This document shows, one piece after another, positions 57,429 to 64,000 of a stretch of DNA of 64,000 nucleotides (the stretch's first letter is position 1; each line of letters begins with the position of its first letter). The notes beneath the pieces are model-generated. The model did no database searches and had not been told where the DNA came from. It was given only the letters and a program-made list of their open reading frames with translations. A program made the position numbers and the translations under genes. The stretch comes from Nonomuraea sp. PA05 (GTDB lineage Bacteria; Actinomycetota; Actinomycetes; Streptosporangiales; Streptosporangiaceae): positions 1 to 64,000 of the forward strand of contig NZ_VSEY01000049.1 in NCBI RefSeq assembly GCF_008086045.1, given 5' to 3'.

Positions 57429-58724
57429 TCAGGTGACGAGTGCGACCAGGCGGGCGATGGACTCCCGTTCCGCCTCGTGAACGGCGGCCACCCGGGCGCT
57501 GAGCGCGCCGAACAGCGCCCCCGTGTCTTCGGCCGCTCCCAGTACGTCGTTGGCGGCGGCACGCGCCACCGCCAGTTCCTTGGCCACCTGGGCCGCCTCC
57601 TGCCCGCCGGCGCTGCCGTCCGCCATGACGCTCTCCTTGAGAGCGGCGGTCAGCTCGCGCACCCTGCCCAGCTCCGGCACGTCCGAGGGCAGCGCCGTCT
57701 CGGCCAGGTCGTGCCACAGCCCGTGGATCTCCCTGAACCGCCCGGCCAGCACCGCCAGCGCGGGCCGGTCGAGCAGGGCGGCGGCCTCGTCGAGCCCGTC
57801 GGCGAACAGGTCGCGCAGGTTCCCGCCGTCCACGCCCACCGGCTCGGCCCCCTCCCAGACGGACAGGAGGGCGTCCGCCAGCCCGCGCCGGTCGGCGAAC
57901 ACCTTCGGCCACGCCTTCGCGTTGCGGGTGTCGACCAGCAGCCGCGCCCACTTGCGCCAGGCGGGCAGCGAGAAGGAGTCGGAGGCGGCCGACAGGTGGG
58001 CGGCGCAGTCACGCAGCCCGTCGAGCGCCGCGGCGGCCAGCGTCGCCTCGTCCGGCTTGGCGTCGCCGAGCGCGTGCAGCACGTTGCGGTACGAGCCCAC
58101 CCTGGCCCGCGCGGCGTCGAACCTCTCCCGGGGGACGCGGATCGGCGCGCGGCCACGGTCGTCGACGAGCACCGCGTCCCCTTCGCGCCGGTAGGCGACC
58201 ACCGGGTGGCCGCCGTGCCCGTCCATCACGGCGCGCAGGTGCCAGTAGCCCGCGTGGTAGCGGTCGGGCAGGACCACGCACGGCCGCCCCGCCTCCAGCT
58301 CCGCCGCCAGCCGGTCGCTCGCGGCGCGCGTCCCCGACGTGCGGTGCTCCTCGTACGGTACCCCGAGCCGCCCGAGCGTCTTGGCCATCCACCGGTCGTG
58401 GTACTGCCACTGGTTGCGGAACCCGAGGACCACGCAACGGGACCCGTCGTGCTGGAACTCCCACAGGATGTATCCGGCGCCGATGCCGCCGCCCGCCAGG
58501 AACACCAGCGGCTCGCCGACGTCCACGCCCTGGTTGGCGAGGATGGCGGCGATGGCGGCGCTGGACGGGTGCCGCCCGCCGGTGAAGCGCCAGCCGCCGT
58601 CCGCCGCCTGCCCGTCCCGCGCGGCGGCGGGGCCGACGACATGGTGGCGGGCCGCGGTGTAGCTCTCGCCCGTCTTGGCCATGCGCGCCCTGACGCGGGC
58701 CTTGAGCTGCTTCTTGCTGGTCAT
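57429..58724 (-). CDS. BtrH N-terminal-domain protein without the nucleophile Cys
   Basis: 431 residues, GGAAGAG before the ATG. After a basic N-terminus (SKKQLKARVRARMAKTGESYTAARHHV) comes a papain-like BtrH/DUF4872 fold: FTGGRHPSSAAIAAILANQGVDVGEPLVFLAGGGIGAGYILWEF, GRPCVVLPDRYHAGYWHLRAVMDGHGGHPVVAYRREGDAVLVDD. BtrH-type acyltransferases carry Cys in an HCxS/T motif; here it is HPSS. The His region (HAGYWHL) and a downstream Asp remain. The C-terminal half is helical (DUF4872-like). BtrH transfers acyl groups in butirosin synthesis. No biosynthetic partners are present, and a missing Cys suggests altered function. The upstream 222 bp (58725-58946) hold no visible gene. Confidence 0.75.
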   Translation of the reverse strand: MTSKKQLKARVRARMAKTGESYTAARHHVVGPAAARDGQAADGGWRFTGGRHPSSAAIAAILANQGVDVGEPLVFLAGGGIGAGYILWEFQHDGSRCVVLGFRNQWQYHDRWMAKTLGRLGVPYEEHRTSGTRAASDRLAAELEAGRPCVVLPDRYHAGYWHLRAVMDGHGGHPVVAYRREGDAVLVDDRGRAPIRVPRERFDAARARVGSYRNVLHALGDAKPDEATLAAAALDGLRDCAAHLSAASDSFSLPAWRKWARLLVDTRNAKAWPKVFADRRGLADALLSVWEGAEPVGVDGGNLRDLFADGLDEAAALLDRPALAVLAGRFREIHGLWHDLAETALPSDVPELGRVRELTAALKESVMADGSAGGQEAAQVAKELAVARAAANDVLGAAEDTGALFGALSARVAAVHEAERESIARLVALVT

Positions 58725-58946
58725 GTACGGCTCTTCCCGCGGCCTTCGCCACCGGCCCGGCCCACGCCCGCGGCCCGTGGCGGCCGCGAAGGGATCGCCG
58801 GCCGTTCGACTGCGGGCTCCCGAGGCGCGTGGGGTCCCCTTTGCCTCCGCGTGCGGCGGGCCGCGTGGGGACCCGCTCTGGAGGTTCGGCGGGAGAGTGC
58901 CGCCGGTGCAGCGGATGCTAGTACACCGGCGCCCCGTACGGAATCC

Positions 58947-59486
58947 CTACGCCTTGAGCCCGTAGGTGAGCACGATGATGCCCGACTTGAAGCGGGTCGT
59001 CTCCAGCAGGTCGAAGTGGGTGAGGTCGAGGCCGTCGAGCAGCCGGACGCCGCCGCCCGCGACGACGGGGAACATCCACAGGTGCAGCTCGTCGATCAGC
59101 TTGTTCTCGATCAGGGTGCGGTCGAGCGCACCGGTGCCGTACTTGAGGATGCTCTGCCCCTCCTGCTGCTTCAGCGCGGCGACGGCGGCGGCCACGTCGC
59201 CCTCGATCAGGTTGCCGTTCCACGCGGTGGCCTCCTTGAGCGTGGTGGAGGCCACGTACTTGGGCAGGCCGTTGATCCGGTCGGTGTACTCGTCGCCGGA
59301 GCGGCCGGCCCACGCCCCGGCGAAGCCCTCGTACGTCTCGCGGCCCAGCAGCAGCGCGTCCGCGCCGAACAGCAGCTTCGCGGAGTAGCCGTTGTGCTCC
59401 TCGTCCCAGTACGGCTGGCCCCACACGTGCGGGTCGCTGATGACGCCGTCCAGCGTGACGAAGGTCGATTCGACAAGCTTCCTCAT
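58947..59486 (-). CDS. Dihydrofolate-reductase-like (RibD C-terminal) protein
   Basis: 179 residues with AGGAGC before the ATG. It starts KLVESTFVTLDGVISDPHVWGQPYWDEEHNGYSAKLLFGADALLLGRETYEGFAGAW, the standard opening of the DHFR-like family. It continues YVASTTLKEATAWNGNLIEGD, ILKYGTGALDRTLIENKLIDELHLWMFPVVAGGGVRLLDG and ends RFKSGIIVLTYGLKA. These small enzymes bind NADPH and reduce various substrates; most are uncharacterised and not true folate enzymes. Length is normal. Monocistronic. Confidence 0.9.
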   Translation of the reverse strand: MRKLVESTFVTLDGVISDPHVWGQPYWDEEHNGYSAKLLFGADALLLGRETYEGFAGAWAGRSGDEYTDRINGLPKYVASTTLKEATAWNGNLIEGDVAAAVAALKQQEGQSILKYGTGALDRTLIENKLIDELHLWMFPVVAGGGVRLLDGLDLTHFDLLETTRFKSGIIVLTYGLKA

Positions 59487-59553
59487 CGGGTGCTCCTCAG
59501 GTCGTTTCTTGTTGCCGATGAGTAAAGCGTGGCAGAAGCCGCTTACGGTTTTC

Positions 59554-60279
59554 TTACGGCCGTTCGGCGAGGAACACGAACTCCATGCCGGGCCGGTCGG
59601 GCGCGTCCCTGACCTCGCGCAGCACGTAGCCGCTCGCGGCGAGGTCCGCCTCGACCTCCTCGCGCTCGCGGAAGCGCAGCGTGGAGTGCGAGGTCAGCGC
59701 CTCCCCGTCGGAGGCGAAAACGACGGTGGTGCGGAAGGTCACCAGCGGCCCGCTGACGTCGAGCAGGTCGTGCCACTGCTCGACCCTGCCGACGCCGGGG
59801 ATCTCGACCGCCTGATAGGTCTCCTGCCGGTTCCAGCCGAGCCAGGCCCGCCTGGCCGGGTCGCGGGTCTCGAACACCAGGTGCCCGCCGGGGCGCAGCG
59901 CCGCGTGCACGGCGTCCAGCGTGGCCCGCCAGCTCTCCGGCTCGACGACGGCCTGGGCGGCGTTGCCCGTGATGGTGGCGAGGTCGGCCCGCAGCGGCGG
60001 CACGTCCGTGGCGTAGCCGTGGATCCAGTGCACGCGCTCGCCGCCCGGCTTGGCCCTGGCCACGTCGAGTGAGGCCGCTGCCGGGTCGACGCCCGTCACC
60101 TCGATGCCGCGGGCGGACAGCAGCAGCGCGAGCGTGCCCGTGCCGCAGCCGACGTCGAGCACCCGGCGCGCACCCAGCTCCCCGGCGATGGCGGCGTAGG
60201 CGTCCAGGTCGCTTCGGTCGGGGTCGAGCGGGTCGTAGACGCCGGCCAGACGGGCGTGCTCGAAGATCGCGTCAGCCAT
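59554..60279 (-). CDS. Class I SAM-dependent methyltransferase
   Basis: 241 residues from the ATG at 60279. It opens ADAIFEHARLAGVYDPLDPDRSDLDAYAAIAGELGARRVLDVGCGTGTLALLLSARGIEVTGVDPAAASLDVARAK, the SAM-binding motif I (DVGCGTG) and acidic motif II. Motif III/IV is ADLATITGNAAQAVVEPESWRATLDAVHAALRPGGHLVFETRDPARRAW. The C-terminal beta extension (FRTTVVFASDGEALTSHSTLRFREREEVEADLAASGYVLREV) is common in small-molecule methyltransferases. Substrate unknown. It diverges from a GNAT gene. Confidence 0.9.
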   Translation of the reverse strand: MADAIFEHARLAGVYDPLDPDRSDLDAYAAIAGELGARRVLDVGCGTGTLALLLSARGIEVTGVDPAAASLDVARAKPGGERVHWIHGYATDVPPLRADLATITGNAAQAVVEPESWRATLDAVHAALRPGGHLVFETRDPARRAWLGWNRQETYQAVEIPGVGRVEQWHDLLDVSGPLVTFRTTVVFASDGEALTSHSTLRFREREEVEADLAASGYVLREVRDAPDRPGMEFVFLAERP

Positions 60280-60336
60280 GGGGGTCACGATAAGTGGCAC
60301 GGCGGAGGCGGCGCGACCGGATATCCTCCTTCGATC

Positions 60337-60393
60337 ATGAGCTGCACGATGACCGACACTCCATGCCACGTCACGCCTGGCGCCGCCCGATGA
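60337..60393 (+). CDS. 18-residue upstream peptide coupled to GNAT
   Basis: MSCTMTDTPCHVTPGAAR, ATG at 60337, ending in TGA that overlaps the GNAT ATG at 60390 (ATGA). A TATCCT box nine bases upstream suggests that this, not the GNAT, is the leaderless first start. The GNAT ATG itself has no Shine-Dalgarno, so its translation may depend on re-initiation from this peptide. Confidence 0.45.
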   Translation: MSCTMTDTPCHVTPGAAR

Positions 60394-61172
60394 GCGCCGC
60401 GGTGCACGCCTACCTCAGGGCGACGGCCGAGCCGGGCGCGCGGCGGGCCGGGCCGTTCCTGATCCGGTTCGACGAGCACGACGACGCGCCGCCGTTCAAC
60501 TACGCCGTTCCTGACGACGGCCTCTCGCCCACGGCGGACGAGGTCGCCGCGCTGGTGGCGGCGTTCAGGGAACGTTCCCGCGTGCCGCGGCTGGAGTACG
60601 TGCCGCAGATCTCGCCCGGTGTCGAGGCCGCGCTGCTGGCCGCCGGGTTCGTGGCCGAGGGGCGTTACCCGCTGCTGGTGTGCCCGCCCGATTCGGTGGT
60701 GGACGCGCCCGTCTCCTCGCGGATGGAGGTGCGGCTGGTGAGTGACGACGCGGCGCTGTGGGAGGTGGCGCGGGTCATGAACGAGGCGTTCGGGGCGCCG
60801 GAGGCGAGCGAGCACGACGTGGCGCGGCTGCGGCGCGTCCTCGACGGCGGGGGGCTGGTGGCCGCCGCCGTGCTGGAGGGGGAGACGGACGGCGAGGCAG
60901 TGGGCGGCGAGGTAGTCGCAGGCAAGGTAGTGGGCGGTGGGCAGCTCGGCCGGCCGCACGAGGGGGTCGCCGAGGTGGCGGGCATCGCGGTGCTGCCGCC
61001 GTACCGGCGGCGCGGCATCGCGGGCGCGGTCACCGCGCTGCTCACCCGGGAGGCGGCCGGGGCCGGGGTCGGCGTGCCGTTCCTCACGCCGGGCGACGAC
61101 GCGGCGGCCCGCGTGTACGCCCGCGTCGGCTACCAGCGGGCGGGCGAGGTCCTGCACATCTCACTCCCCTGA
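60390..61172 (+). CDS. GNAT-family acetyltransferase
   Basis: 260 residues from the ATG at 60390. It has an N-terminal extension (AYLRATAEPGARRAGPFLIRFDEHDDAPPFNYAVPDD) and an RLEYVPQISPGVEAALLAAGFVAEGRYPLLVC region seen in two-part GNATs. The acetyl-CoA motif A is GIAVLPPYRRRGIAGAVTALLTREA (R-x-x-G-x-A), then VPFLTPGDDAAARVYARVGYQRAGEVLHISL. Between them (60880-60955) is a short Gly/Val-rich repeat (EAVGGEVVAGKVVGGGQ) that looks like a recent in-frame minisatellite insertion. Substrate unknown. It follows an 18-residue upstream peptide. Confidence 0.82.
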   Translation: MSAAVHAYLRATAEPGARRAGPFLIRFDEHDDAPPFNYAVPDDGLSPTADEVAALVAAFRERSRVPRLEYVPQISPGVEAALLAAGFVAEGRYPLLVCPPDSVVDAPVSSRMEVRLVSDDAALWEVARVMNEAFGAPEASEHDVARLRRVLDGGGLVAAAVLEGETDGEAVGGEVVAGKVVGGGQLGRPHEGVAEVAGIAVLPPYRRRGIAGAVTALLTREAAGAGVGVPFLTPGDDAAARVYARVGYQRAGEVLHISLP

Positions 61173-61185
61173 CCGGCTCACGCCG

Positions 61186-61935
61186 CTAACCGGCGGCGTC
61201 CCCCGGCCCGGAGCCGTTCGCGGAGGCGTGCCTGGACACCCAGACCGCGAGCTGGGTGCGGTCGCGCAGCCCGAGCTTGCGCAGGCAGCTGGAGATGTGG
61301 TTCTTGGCCGTGCCCTCCGTGATGTGCAGGCCGCGCGCGATCTCGCGGTTGGACGCCCCCGCGCCGATGAGCAGCGCGATCTCGTACTCGCGGTCCGACA
61401 GTCCGCCGGGCGGCTCCCGGGGCGGCGTCACGGGCAGCTGGGCGGGCAGCTGGGCGGGCGCGGCGCGCAGCAGGGCGACGAGCCGTTCGCTGGCGGCGCC
61501 GCCCAGCACGGTCTCGCCGCGCGCGGCCCGCCGGATGGCCGCGACCAGCTCGTCCGGCGGGATGTCCTTCAGCAGGTAGCCCTTGGCGCCGGCGCGCAGC
61601 CCGCCGAAGATGTAGTCGTCGTCGTCGAACGTGGTCAGGATGACCGGCGCGACCTCGGGGAACCGCGCGCGCAGCCGGGCCACCAGCTCGACGCCGTCCA
61701 TGCCGGGCATGCGGGCGTCCACGAGCGCCACCTGGGGCCGCCCGCCGTCCACGGTGCTCGCCAGCCAGGTCAGCGCCTCCTCACCGCCGGCGGCGCTGAC
61801 GGCGATCTCGATGCCTGGCTCGATCTCCAGCAGCTTGCGCAGGCCCTCGCGCATCAGGATCTGGTCGTCCACCAGCATGACCCGGATCACCGCTGCCTCC
61901 TGGGTCATCTCACCGTCCATCACACCGGCCCCCAT
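61186..61935 (-). CDS. NarL/LuxR-type response regulator
   Basis: 249 residues from the ATG at 61935 (TGATG overlap with the kinase stop); ATGs at 61920 and 61908 are alternatives. The receiver domain is VMLVDDQILMREGLRKLLEIEPG, with phospho-Asp in VALVDARMPGMDG, LTTFDDDDYIFGGLRAGAKGYLLKD. A repetitive linker (PAQLPAQLPVTPPREPPGG) precedes the LuxR HTH, LSDREYEIALLIGAGASNREIARGLHITEGTAKNHISSCLRKLGLRDRTQLAVWV. It partners the overlapping histidine kinase. A 15-bp duplication at its start adds five residues (MGAGV) in the long version. Confidence 0.93.
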   Translation of the reverse strand: MGAGVMDGEMTQEAAVIRVMLVDDQILMREGLRKLLEIEPGIEIAVSAAGGEEALTWLASTVDGGRPQVALVDARMPGMDGVELVARLRARFPEVAPVILTTFDDDDYIFGGLRAGAKGYLLKDIPPDELVAAIRRAARGETVLGGAASERLVALLRAAPAQLPAQLPVTPPREPPGGLSDREYEIALLIGAGASNREIARGLHITEGTAKNHISSCLRKLGLRDRTQLAVWVSRHASANGSGPGDAAG

Positions 61936-61946
61936 CACACCGGCAC
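61917..61946. repeat. 15-bp tandem duplication on the kinase/regulator stop-start junction
   Basis: CCATCACACCGGCCC (61917-61931) and CCATCACACCGGCAC (61932-61946). Each copy carries GTGTGATGG on the minus strand, so two TGATG-type start sites exist in tandem, in the same frame. Confidence 0.85.
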
Positions 61947-63167
61947 CGTCGCGCGCAGGGTGAAGCCGCGCCCTGAGCCGGCGCTCACGTCCAGCTCGCC
62001 GCCGACGCCGCGCAGGCGTTCGCGCAGGCCGTGCAGGCCGAAGCCGTTCGACGTGGCCTCCGGCCGCGCGCCGGAGCCGTCGTCGGAGACCGTCACCTCG
62101 ACGCGTTCGTCCGTGCAGTCGAGCGCGACCTGGACGTGCCGCGCGCCCGAGTGGCGCAGGGCGTTGGTGAGCCCCTCCTGGACGACCCGGTAGCAGACCA
62201 GCTCGCGGCCCTCGTCCACGTCGGGCCAGGCGCCGTGGAGGGTGAAGGCGACGCCGGTGCCCGCCGAGCCGAACGACTCGGCCAAGGCCCGCAGGGCGTC
62301 GGGCCCGGTGCGGCCGTCCATGCGCAGGGGTTTGAGCGCGCGCACCCAGCGGCGGGTGTCGGTCAGCGCCTCCAGGGTGAGCGCCTGGGCCTGGCGGACC
62401 TCCTCCCAGGCGTCGTCGGGGCGGGCGGTGCGGTACCGCTGGGCGTTCTGCAGGCCGACGTTGATGACGGTCAGGTAGTGGCCGACGGAGTCGTGCATGT
62501 CGCGGGCCATCCGGGCGCGTTCCTCGGCGACGGCCAGCTCGCGGGAGCGGGCCGCGTACTTGGCCAGCTCGGCGTGGGCCTTCTCGAGGTCGGCGAGCAG
62601 GCGGCGGGTCTCCTCGGCGCGCGAGCTGTACTGCAGCAGCGCGGTGACCAGGACCAGCAGCACGAGGCACAGGCTGGTGGTGAGCACGCCGTTGACGACG
62701 GCGCCGAGCACGTCCTGGGCGGGATTGAGCAGGCCGGTGACGAAGCCGAGCGCCCCGGTGACGGCGGAGTAGCAGAGGGCGCCGCGCACCCCGAGCACGA
62801 CCCGCGCGTTAGCCACGGCGATGCCGACCATCAGCAGGCCCGCGAGCCCTCCCCCGGTGGCGACCAGCAGCGTCATGGCCAGGAACGTCACGCTCGCCGC
62901 CTTGCGCCGCGCGGGCGCGCCACGCTGCCAGGGCAGCAGCGGCCACAGGACGATCACCGGCAGCAGGGCCGCGCCCGCCGCGTAGAAGAGCACCTCCAGC
63001 AGCGGCCATCGCGCCGCCACGACGTCGAGCGAGCGGAGGGCGAAGACGAAGTTGACGGCGAGCAGCCCGGCGGAGCCCCAGAAGAACACGCTGAACACGA
63101 GGGGCGGCCGGTCGTCGGTGAACCGCACCCAGCCGTCCAGGTCCCGGATCGATCGTGCCTGGCGCAT
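61935..63167 (-). CDS. Sensor histidine kinase (NarX/DesK-like)
   Basis: 410 residues from the ATG at 63167, which has a TATGCT box seven bases upstream; the ATG at 63179 is less likely. Five to six hydrophobic segments occupy about 25-180 (VFSVFFWGSAGLLAVNFVFAL, LLEVLFYAAGAALLPVIVLWPLL, SLCLVLLVLVTALLQY). A coiled coil leads to HisKA_3: AVAEERARMARDMHDSVGHYLTVINVGLQNA with the phospho-His. The HATPase domain has VVQEGLTNALRHSGARHVQVAL, VSDDGSGARP and GFGLHGLRERLRGVGGELDVSAGSGRGFTLRATVPV. No extracellular domain is seen, so it likely senses in the membrane. It is co-translated with the NarL-type regulator. Confidence 0.93.
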   Translation of the reverse strand: MRQARSIRDLDGWVRFTDDRPPLVFSVFFWGSAGLLAVNFVFALRSLDVVAARWPLLEVLFYAAGAALLPVIVLWPLLPWQRGAPARRKAASVTFLAMTLLVATGGGLAGLLMVGIAVANARVVLGVRGALCYSAVTGALGFVTGLLNPAQDVLGAVVNGVLTTSLCLVLLVLVTALLQYSSRAEETRRLLADLEKAHAELAKYAARSRELAVAEERARMARDMHDSVGHYLTVINVGLQNAQRYRTARPDDAWEEVRQAQALTLEALTDTRRWVRALKPLRMDGRTGPDALRALAESFGSAGTGVAFTLHGAWPDVDEGRELVCYRVVQEGLTNALRHSGARHVQVALDCTDERVEVTVSDDGSGARPEATSNGFGLHGLRERLRGVGGELDVSAGSGRGFTLRATVPV

Positions 63168-63329
63168 ATGTCGGAGCATAACCAGCCGTCTGCGCGCGGG
63201 GCAGCGTGCCGATGGTCATGTATCGCTGGTCATATCAAGACATGACCGGCAAGTGCCGCACGCTGGATGTCCGCGCCGATCGCCCGAACCTACGATCGCA
63301 GCACATCACATCGAGGAAGAGGGGCCGGC

Positions 63330-63977
63330 ATGCAGGCGGTGGAGCGGCGTACGAGCGGGGTGCCGTGGGTCGGCGTCCTGGTGACCGTGCTCAGCGTGCT
63401 CGCCATGGCCGCGATCTCCCGGGCCGTGTACGGCTCCCTCCCGGAGCTGGTCACGACCCGGCAGCCGCGGCCGGGGCAGGCGGGCGTCCAGGTGCCGAGG
63501 ATCGTCCTGGCGACGGCGATCCCGGTGACCGTGGTCCTGCTCGGCACGCTCATGGCCGGTCTGACCGTGGCCGCCCACCGCCTGCGCCGTCTGGTGCCGC
63601 CGGCGCTCCTGTCCCCGTCCCGATCGACGAGCCTGATCCTGGTGGTGCTGCCGCCGTTCTTCGTCGTCGTCCACGGCGGGCTGTTGCTGCGGACCGCCGG
63701 GCACGACTTCCCGCTGGAGGTGAGCGTCACCGTGGCGCTCGGGCTGCTGATCGCGGGTCTCGGCAAGGCGCGGCCGCTGATCGATCCGCTGCGGTTCGTG
63801 CCGGGCGTGGAGCGGGCCAGGCATCTCGGCGGGCACGGCCTGGTCGCGGTGGGCGGGTGCTGCGTCGTCGGAGCGTTCTTCCTGCCGCCCATGCTCGTGT
63901 CGGTGGCGGCCGCCTTCGCCGCCGGGGCCGTCTCCATGCTGACGGTACTGGTGCCGCTGGCCAGGCTGCGCCACTGA
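63330..63977 (+). CDS. Multi-pass membrane protein of unknown function
   Basis: 215 residues from the ATG at 63330, with AAGAGGGG before it. About five to six membrane helices are seen: GVPWVGVLVTVLSVLAMAAISRAV, IVLATAIPVTVVLLGTLMAGLTVAAHRL, SLILVVLPPFFVVVHGGLLL, SVTVALGLLIAGLG and LVAVGGCCVVGAFFLPPMLVSVAAAFAAGAVSMLTVLVPLARL. No motif recognised. It diverges from the two-component operon by 162 bp and may be its target, which is only a positional guess. Confidence 0.7.
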   Translation: MQAVERRTSGVPWVGVLVTVLSVLAMAAISRAVYGSLPELVTTRQPRPGQAGVQVPRIVLATAIPVTVVLLGTLMAGLTVAAHRLRRLVPPALLSPSRSTSLILVVLPPFFVVVHGGLLLRTAGHDFPLEVSVTVALGLLIAGLGKARPLIDPLRFVPGVERARHLGGHGLVAVGGCCVVGAFFLPPMLVSVAAAFAAGAVSMLTVLVPLARLRH

Positions 63978-64000
63978 ACGCCAGGGCGGGCTCAGGGGCG

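Noticed and set aside
57429..60279. A natural-product gene cluster (BtrH-like protein, reductase, methyltransferase)
   Set aside because: Each gene is separately spaced and family-level common; no core synthase, carrier protein or precursor peptide is present.

Overview
The window is very GC-rich, with strong G/C bias at third codon positions, many GTG starts and several gene starts that look leaderless. Gene content includes a corynebacterial-type GlgA/GlgC pair, a mycobacterial-type GH15 trehalase, a CGNR zinc-finger protein, a deazaflavin-type oxidoreductase, a Spo0M homologue, a CHAT-TPR giant and many LacI, GntR and TetR regulators. This points to a soil actinomycete chromosome. A Streptosporangiaceae member such as Nonomuraea is my best guess, but no rRNA or tRNA is present to test it. 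The density of regulators and secreted hydrolases suggests an accessory chromosomal arm rather than the core.

Layout. 1-6.5 kb: an MFS exporter cut by the window edge, a CGNR regulator, two paralogous secreted beta-propeller-like proteins, an ArsR/SRPBCC pair, an atypical SDR, a DUF2203 protein and a GntR regulator. 6.6-11.3 kb: an MHS-type transporter, an SPFH protein, a CbiX-like protein, a GNAT and two small unknowns. 11.2-24.8 kb: a leftward carbohydrate operon (LacI, ABC binding protein, two permeases, GH144-like glucanase, GH39 enzyme) followed by a 2060-residue TPR-CHAT protein. 24.8-32.4 kb: a DDN-type oxidoreductase, a large secreted subtilase with a divergent regulator, and divergent glgA/glgC. 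32.5-40.3 kb: an Asn-Trp-Gly-rich secreted protein, an NTF2-like lipoprotein, an Nramp-like transporter, two membrane unknowns, a DUF2264/GH154-type enzyme, Spo0M and a one-domain voltage-gated channel. 40.3-46 kb: a sugar-acid catabolic cluster (GntR, MFS, DHDPS-family lyase, enolase-superfamily dehydratase) and a convergent GH39-like lipoprotein. 46-54 kb: GH15 trehalase, a cytoplasmic subtilase preceded by a free-standing copy of its own N-terminal domain, an SGNH esterase with a xylanase-type operator, TetR, and a GAF-PAS-GAF-SpoIIE phosphatase. 54-64 kb: a VOC protein beside an OmpR-type gene remnant, a fused SecDF, a BtrH-like protein, a DHFR-like reductase, a methyltransferase, a GNAT with an upstream mini-ORF, a NarL/histidine-kinase pair and a membrane protein.

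Working together. The LacI-ABC-GH operon, the GntR sugar-acid operon, the DUF2264 protein, the SGNH esterase and the two GH39-like enzymes suggest plant or microbial polysaccharide use. GlgC, GlgA and the trehalase handle storage sugars.

The most unusual property is a recurring pattern. Short tandem duplications sit exactly on translational stop/start junctions (65 bp at 4.2 kb, 32 bp at 35.9 kb, 15 bp at 61.9 kb) or begin from gene 3' ends and copy the stop codon (19 bp at 0.8-1.0 kb, 23/24 bp at 29.7 kb). Several enzyme-family proteins also lack their family's catalytic residues (CHAT, BtrH-like, SDR). All family calls come from reading the sequence, without database searches.
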